Assembly: GCA_034509495.1 (NCBI GenBank)
Contig: CM067523.1
Coordinates: forward strand, 22,340,862 to 22,404,861
Source: Acestrorhynchus altus
Taxonomy: Eukaryota; Chordata; Actinopteri; Characiformes; Acestrorhynchidae
Length of the DNA stretch: 64,000 nucleotides
Direction: 5' to 3'
In this document: piece after piece, positions 31,816 to 64,000 of the stretch
How positions within the stretch are numbered: position 1 is the first letter of the stretch
Layout of the letters: each line of letters begins with the position of its first letter
Program-made: the position numbers and the translations under genes
The notes under the pieces: generated by a model
Seen by the model: the letters and a program-made list of their open reading frames with translations, nothing else
Databases searched by the model: none
What the model was told of the DNA's origin: nothing

Positions 31816-32267
31816 AAATAACTGTGGAAACCCCATTTTAAAGTCAAGTAATGGTTAATAACAGAGCCGTGTTTGGCTGGTATTACTGGTGAGGAATGTT
31901 TTCGGCAGCCCGTGATTGATGCACAGCTTTGATTGCTTTATAACAGAGTTGCTGGAGCTCCTTTTTTGGTAGAAGCTGGTCAACTGCTGTTGCACAGATG
32001 TTTGAAGGAATGTCCAAAAGTATCCAGACACTATTTGTAATAATTAACTTGCTGAATTCACCTCTTCCTGACACAGGATTCCCAAAAACACAGCCTGTAA
32101 ATATAATCTCTATAGTAAAGCATGACCAACAGAACAGAGTCAAAACCAGCAACAAGGTCACCATGCCCAGTATGACCAGTCTGAGAGAACGTTCTCACAC
32201 GTTTTGTTCTGAAACTTACATTTTTCCCAAACCAAGGAGGAAACACCCCAACTTTACACACTTGTTA

Positions 32268-32577
32268 ATTGTGTTGGTGTGTGTTGCTGGTACGAGTGGA
32301 TCAGACACAGCAGTGCTGCTGGAGTGCTGGAGTGGACACTCACTGTCCACTCTATTAGACACTCCTACCGAGCGTCTCCACCTTGTAGATGTGAAGTCAG
32401 AGACAGAAGTTCATCTGTTTCTGCACAGTTTGTGCTGGTCGTCCTCTAGTCCTTCATCAGTGCTCACAGGACGCTGCCCACAGGACGCTGTCGGCTGGAC
32501 GCTTCTGGTTGGTGGACTGTTCTCGGTCCAGCAGTCACAGTGAGGTGTTTAAACACTCCAGCAGCTCTGCTGTATCT
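32268..32577. mobile_element. Foldback element, central fragment
   Basis: GTTGGTGTGTGTTGCTGGTA to CACTCCAGCAGCTCTGCTG, both halves of the centre. Confidence 0.88.
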
Positions 32578-32746
32578 GAGTACAAAACTGCATTTTTAAG
32601 TACGAGGGTGAATTTCTGAACCTTTATTGCTGAAATTGCTTTTAAAGCAGGATGTTCTGCAGCCTATGGTTCTAGATATGGATCATATGGGCTGAAAAGT
32701 GAACTATCGTTCTGGAAACTTTAACAGTGTTTACATTCACCACTAA

Positions 32747-32889
32747 CTATGATGATGATGATGATCATGATGATGATGATCATGATGGAGATGATGATAA
32801 GAATGATAAGGATGAAGATAATGATGATGATGATGATGGAGATGATAAGGATGATGATGATGATGATGATGGAGATGATTATGATGATT

Positions 32890-32934
<45 letters not shown>

Positions 32935-32939
32935 GTGAT
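32747..32939. repeat. (GAT)n microsatellite
   Basis: About 190 bp of GAT/ATG trinucleotides with GGA and AAG interruptions. It gives Asp-, Met-, Ile- and His-rich open frames, all artefacts. Confidence 0.97.
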
Positions 32940-33276
32940 GCTCTTCACCCATGTCATGGCAGCTGACAGTGATGACTGACAGTCTGTCTAATTTGCACTA
33001 TACTAAAGTGATGGCCCTCCAAATCACACGTTTCTGACCCTGGAGCTTCAGAACATGCTGTGTCCCTCACTCCTGCAGGTTCTAGAGAGAGATCTGGACC
33101 CATAATGTTGTCCAGCTCAGGTCAAACATTACGCAGCAGAGAGAACTCCTCAGCAGAGGATGGAGAAGAAACATCAGGCAGACGTTACCTGAGAAGCTGA
33201 GATGCTCTGAGCTGCGAGGCGCTGCTGCTGGAGAGGTGCACAGATACAATCGACCGCGGTTTCCTTTGCTGTGCCG

Positions 33277-33301
33277 GAGGAGGAGGAGGAGGAGGAGGAG
33301 G
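33277..33301. repeat. (GGA)n microsatellite
   Basis: Eight GGA units, followed about 65 bp later by a short (CG)n run at 33366-33380. Confidence 0.95.
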
Positions 33302-33796
33302 TGTGGGACAGGGTGTCAGTTAAAGATGCATTGGCATCTGGGATTTATTTATTTATTAGTGTGATGCGCGCGCGCGCGCGTGCGCTGTGTCCACTGCGCG
33401 TCCCCGGACTGACCACAGTGAGCAGGACTGACCCCCGCACTGACACAGCCCTCCACACGTGCAGGACGGGGGTCTGAGTCACACCAGCCTCTCCTTCACA
33501 GGGGTCTTAGGACCTGCTGCTCTGTCACTGCAGATGAGGAAGGGGGAGTGCGCCCCCCTCTGGCTGACAAACAGACAAACCAACAGCAGCATCTTCAGCT
33601 CCACACTGAGCTCCAACCACTGCACAGATGTTTGATCAGACACACACCACAAAGGTTTCAGGTTCTAACAAACACCTCCAGCAAGCAACCTCCAACAGTG
33701 GGCAGATGTTGAGTTTTGATTAGAAATAAAAGTTTAAGGTTTTGTTTTTTATTGGAGAAAATGAATTATTAAAAAGTAATTTCCCCTTTTTCAGAA

Positions 33797-33922
33797 TCTG
33801 TTTATTCTTTGATTTTTTTGTTTATTCTTTGATATGTTTCTGTTTATTCTTTGATGTTTTTGTTTATTCTTTGATGTTTCTGTTTATTCTTTGATGTGTT
33901 TCTGTTTATTCTTTGATGTGCA
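33797..33922. repeat. TTTATTCTTTGATGT tandem repeat
   Basis: Seven or so copies of a roughly 20-bp unit (GTTTATTCTTTGATG plus a variable TTTCT). Confidence 0.9.
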
Positions 33923-34419
33923 GCTGTAATAACTGCACTTTCCTCTGGGATTGATAAAGTATTTCTGATCCTGATTCAAAGGTGAAGGTGCTCAGAGAGC
34001 CTCTGTGCTCCAGGAGCAGTCGTGACCTGCCAGTCCAGGGACTGGACTGGTCCATCTGGTCACTGTGGGTCTGTCCGTCCGTCTCAGCCCTTGTGGTTAA
34101 TGAAACAGGAGTCCTCCGCTGTGTTTAGTGTTGAAGTGTTAACTCTAGATTTGTGTATGTTTTCAGTAAAGTCTGCTTTGTGTAATACGATGGACATTGT
34201 TGTGTTTCTGTTAGAGTTAAGAGACAGTATAAATATAAAGTGTAGAAATGGCTTTATTGATTAATTTATTTATATATATATTATATCAATATACAGTTCT
34301 TCACTTTAAACACAGCAGACAGAAGCTTCTCTCTCGGTTGGGTCCTTCATTCATCTCCTTCCTGGCCTCCTTCTCCTGCTCTGCTATAGACTTTTCTGCA
34401 AGTACGTCCATCAGCTCCT

Positions 34420-34950
34420 CACACTCTGCTCCTCACACTCTGCTCCTCACTCTCTGCTTTTCACACTCTGCTCCTCACACTCTGCTCCTCACACTCTGCT
34501 CCTCACTGTCTGTTCCTCACACTCTGCTCCTCACACTCTGCTCCTCACACTCTGCTCCTCACTGTCTGTTCCTCACCCTCTGCTCCTCACACTCTGCTCC
34601 TCAATCTCTGCTCCTCACTGTCTGCTCCTCACTCTCTGCTTTTCACACTCTGCTCCTCAATCTCTGCTCCTCACTGTCTGCTCCTCACACTCTGCTCCTC
34701 ACACTCTGCTCCTCACACTCTGCTCCTCACTCTCTGCTTTTCACACTCTGCTCCTCACACTCTGCTCCTCACTGTCTGCTCCTCACACTCTGCTACTCAC
34801 ACTCTGCTCCTCAATCTCTGCTCCTCACTGTCTGCTCCTCACTCTCTGCTTTTCACACTCTGCTCCTCAATCTCTGCTCCTCACTGTCTGCTCCTCACAC
34901 TCTGCTCCTCACACTCTGCTCCTCACACCCTGCCCCTCACTTTCCTCTTC
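34420..34950. repeat. CTCTGCTCCTCACA tandem array
   Basis: About 36 units of 14-15 bp (CACTCTGCTCCTCA with TGTCTG and TTTTCA variants), with a higher-order block order repeated twice. It produces a spurious 243-codon frame (34248-34979) of Leu/Ser/Cys/His repeats. Confidence 0.95.
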
Positions 34951-35204
34951 TTCAACAGTGCACAGAATCTCTGCCATAAGCTTCTTTTCTCTTTCTTAGG
35001 CCTTTCCTTCACCTTCTTCTCCTGCTCTGCTCTAATCTTTTCAGTGAGTCAATGAATCAGCCTCATCATTTCTTGAATGAACTGAGTTCTACAGAGACTT
35101 TAACTCATCAGTGTATTCAGACACCTTCGGTTTGCATACGAAGGGTATGTCTTCCCCTCCTCACTCAGGTTACCTAGGTTACCTTTCATATGTATTATCA
35201 TTTG

Positions 35205-35385
35205 ACCCGCCACCCACATAATATCTGCTCTGTGGTGGTCCTGTGGGGTCCTGGTCATTGAAGATCAGGGTGAAAGGAGGAGAATAAAGTCTGCAGAGAA
35301 ACAGATGAACTACAGTCTGGAATTATAGAACCACAAAGATCTCCTGTGTGATCAGAGGAGCTGATAGAGTGACAGTGAGGAGAAA
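35205..35385 (+). mobile_element. Foldback element, right-arm fragment
   Basis: GACCCGCCACCCACATAATA to GATAGAGTGACAGTGAGGAG. Confidence 0.85.
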
Positions 35386-36989
35386 CAAAGTCATACAATG
35401 TTTATTGTTTAATCTTCATAAAACAAACTGTTAGCTAAATAGTGGCAGCACTGGGCTTTGGAGCAGTGGAACTGCAGTCTCTGAAGTGATCCCTTTGGGA
35501 TGAGCTGGAGTGGCCCGGAACTAATTATCAATCAAATCCTCACAACAATGAAGTAGTATCTACACTCTGGAGAGGTCGGGTATGTGGGAAAGGCAGTGGC
35601 AGGGTAAACAGTGCGGCTGTGTCTCCAGCAGGGGTCAGCAGATGATGATATTGCTAAAGCAGTGTTGTGGACATGCAAGGATGCTGATTCATGCGTGGGG
35701 TCACAGGGGTGAAGACCCTCAGTGTGGACGGGTCTTACAGAACTAATGGCATCAGTGTTGAGTTATGGCAGTCTGTCCAAGCAGCAGCCAGAGCGTAACT
35801 CAGAGCACCAAATCATCAGTGGAGCCTGAGATTAGATGCTTTACACAGAGGATTTCCATCACAAGTGGTTCTGGGAGGCACGTCATCCTTCATATTTATG
35901 ACGGGACGATATACAAGCTCGGCCTTCAGCTGATGGCTTTCATTGTGATGATGTTTGGTGGGCAGTTAATTCTAAAATAAGTGCTTTAAATCCTTTTTAC
36001 GCGAGTTATGCTCTGCCAAACTAACCCTCACCGATTCACCAATAACATTAATAATCAATATGTGATCTGGTGCTGCCAGTCTACCTGATTGGGCTCATTT
36101 GTAGGCAGACGTGCCCAGTGTCGGACATCAGTGAACACACAGAATACAGTGTTAGGGTTCGAAAGAATCATTAAAGCATCAGTTCCTTTATTGAGATGTT
36201 TCACATGTCTGGCTGTGCCAGGAGACGATTTCACAGCTGCCAGTGCGTCCCACCCTGGGAACTGGATCCTCAACAGAGCCCTTTGTTTGTGGCAACTCCT
36301 GCTGCAATGGGCACTGGGAGTAAAACTGTTTATGTGCTATTTAAGGAGGTATTGTCCTTCTCCTGTAAAGCTGAAAGTATCTCCTGAATGACAAAAGTTA
36401 AAGACAAAACATTATTTCCATATTTTAATCAAGAGTTATTGTAATGTTAGTGTGTTCAAATGAAAACACAAACATGCAACAACCAGGCAGCCCAGGAGAT
36501 TAAAGCTCTGCAGGTCTCCTTAATCAGCTTGTCAGGGATAGGGTTTGTCATAGATTCCTCAAACCTTCTCAAATGTGCCATTGTAGATAGAATGCCACTT
36601 CGGTGCTGGCAGACATGGCAGTGCTGCCCACGGGAAAACTGCATGTGAGCTAAAAGTGGCTCACTTTGTGTATCATATCTGGTCCACATGTGGCCCATAT
36701 CTGGTGCATATGCCACCCACACCTGAGTGCCAACAATCCATGCAGCAAATGGTCCAGATGGAAATGGAGGATGTGGGACAGTTTTGGGAAAGTATATCCA
36801 TTATGTGGGATGGACTCCTCTAAGCAGGTGCCTAGCACTTGGGTAAGAAAATTGGCAAACCAACTCTAGTTTGACTGCAAACGACGTTCAGTATGATTTA
36901 GCAGATTCTGGATAGAAGGTGCACTCTTCTGCTCTGCAGCAACATCAGACCTTTGCATGCCAATGTGCCTCCAAAATAAATAAGCTCCA

Positions 36990-37228
36990 TTATTCCAGAG
37001 ACCACAGTTCCACTGCTCCACAGCTCAGTGCTGGGGGGCTTTATACCCCTCTAGTCCACACCTGACATTAGATGGTGCCAATCTGCTCATGTTTATCGGT
37101 TCCAGAGAGTCCTATTCTTTTGGCAGTACTTCTCTGCAGGGACAACACAAGCAGTGTGTCAGAAATGGGTGCACCTTAAAATAGCTAAAACAGAAGGGGT
37201 GTCCACAAACTTTTGCACATATAGTGTA
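36990..37228. repeat. Decayed transposon fragments, partly shared with 6371-6440
   Basis: The first 70 bp repeat the 6371-6440 sequence. The rest ends in CACAAACTTTTGCACATATAG, typical of the ends of fish DNA transposons. Class not assigned. Confidence 0.5.
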
Positions 37229-37410
37229 GATAAACAGACTGACAATTTCATCAGGAATTCAACACCCGATTGATTCATCTCTGAAGGACCCATGTAAATA
37301 TCTGCTGATGTCAAATAGCCATATAGTCAAAGAACCAATCAGGAACGCCGTTTTCCAGCCGAGTCACTCCTCTGCCCCTCCTGTGCTGTGAGTCTCTGGA
37401 TGCAGTTGTC

Positions 37411-64000
<26,590 letters not shown>

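Larger units (their letters stand above)
31830..37410. other. Intergenic region between tp53bp1 and map1a
   Basis: Head-to-head spacer of the two genes. I recognise no protein-coding exon. It contains two foldback fragments, a GAT array, a (CTCTGCTCCTCACA)n array, a TTTATTCTTTGATG array and scattered fragments of decayed transposons ('GTCCAAAAGTATCCAGACAC' at about 32011; 'GGTGTCCACAAACTTTTGCA' at about 37198). A CpG-containing stretch at 33160-33480 is discussed under findings. Confidence 0.6.

Noticed and set aside
34248..34979. 243-codon Leu/Ser/Cys/His frame
   Set aside because: Translation of the CTCTGCTCCTCACA array.

Overview
The window is vertebrate nuclear DNA, almost certainly from a teleost and probably an otophysan (characin/catfish/knifefish group). 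The evidence is spliced genes with GT-AG introns, dense microsatellites, tRNA-derived SINEs, and about twenty copies of a long-inverted-repeat (foldback) element that I associate with otophysan genomes. I cannot name the species.

Four protein-coding genes were rebuilt exon by exon from splice sites and family resemblance. (1) cdkn2aip (CARF), minus strand, 5700-7867: 3 coding exons, 314 aa. (2) tubgcp4 (gamma-tubulin complex component 4), plus strand, 10236-16806: 18 exons, 668 aa. (3) tp53bp1 (53BP1), minus strand, 17096-30424 plus an untranslated first exon near 31.1 kb: 28 coding exons, 1824 aa. (4) map1a, plus strand, 37411 to beyond the right edge: four small exons and the first 1.83 kb of a giant exon. 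All reconstructed exon phases agree. The order tubgcp4 / tp53bp1 / map1a is the conserved vertebrate order (human 15q15). cdkn2aip sits elsewhere in human.

Layout: 1-5.7 kb is a gene-free flank with a MITE, microsatellites and foldback copies. 5.7-10.2 kb holds cdkn2aip and then a 2.4 kb divergent region leading to tubgcp4, with two tandem arrays of transcription-factor-like motifs. 10.2-17 kb is tubgcp4, which ends tail-to-tail with tp53bp1 so closely that their poly(A) signals lie about 20 bp apart. 17-31.1 kb is tp53bp1, with a CpG-rich start, a 53-bp-arm hairpin just inside the gene, and a 30-bp-periodic CCAAT array upstream. 31.8-37.4 kb is intergenic and repeat-rich. 37.4-64 kb is map1a, whose 22.7 kb second intron is filled with simple-sequence arrays, foldback copies and SINEs, and has a GC-rich segment that could be an internal promoter.

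The most interesting signals concern tp53bp1. A 12-bp coding minisatellite has expanded the ATM-type S-Q target region. The methyl-lysine cage of the Tudor domain has Gln where the mammalian protein has Tyr1523. The promoter carries a regular inverted-CCAAT array. I found no tRNA, rRNA, CRISPR or viral genes, and no clearly new multi-gene system.
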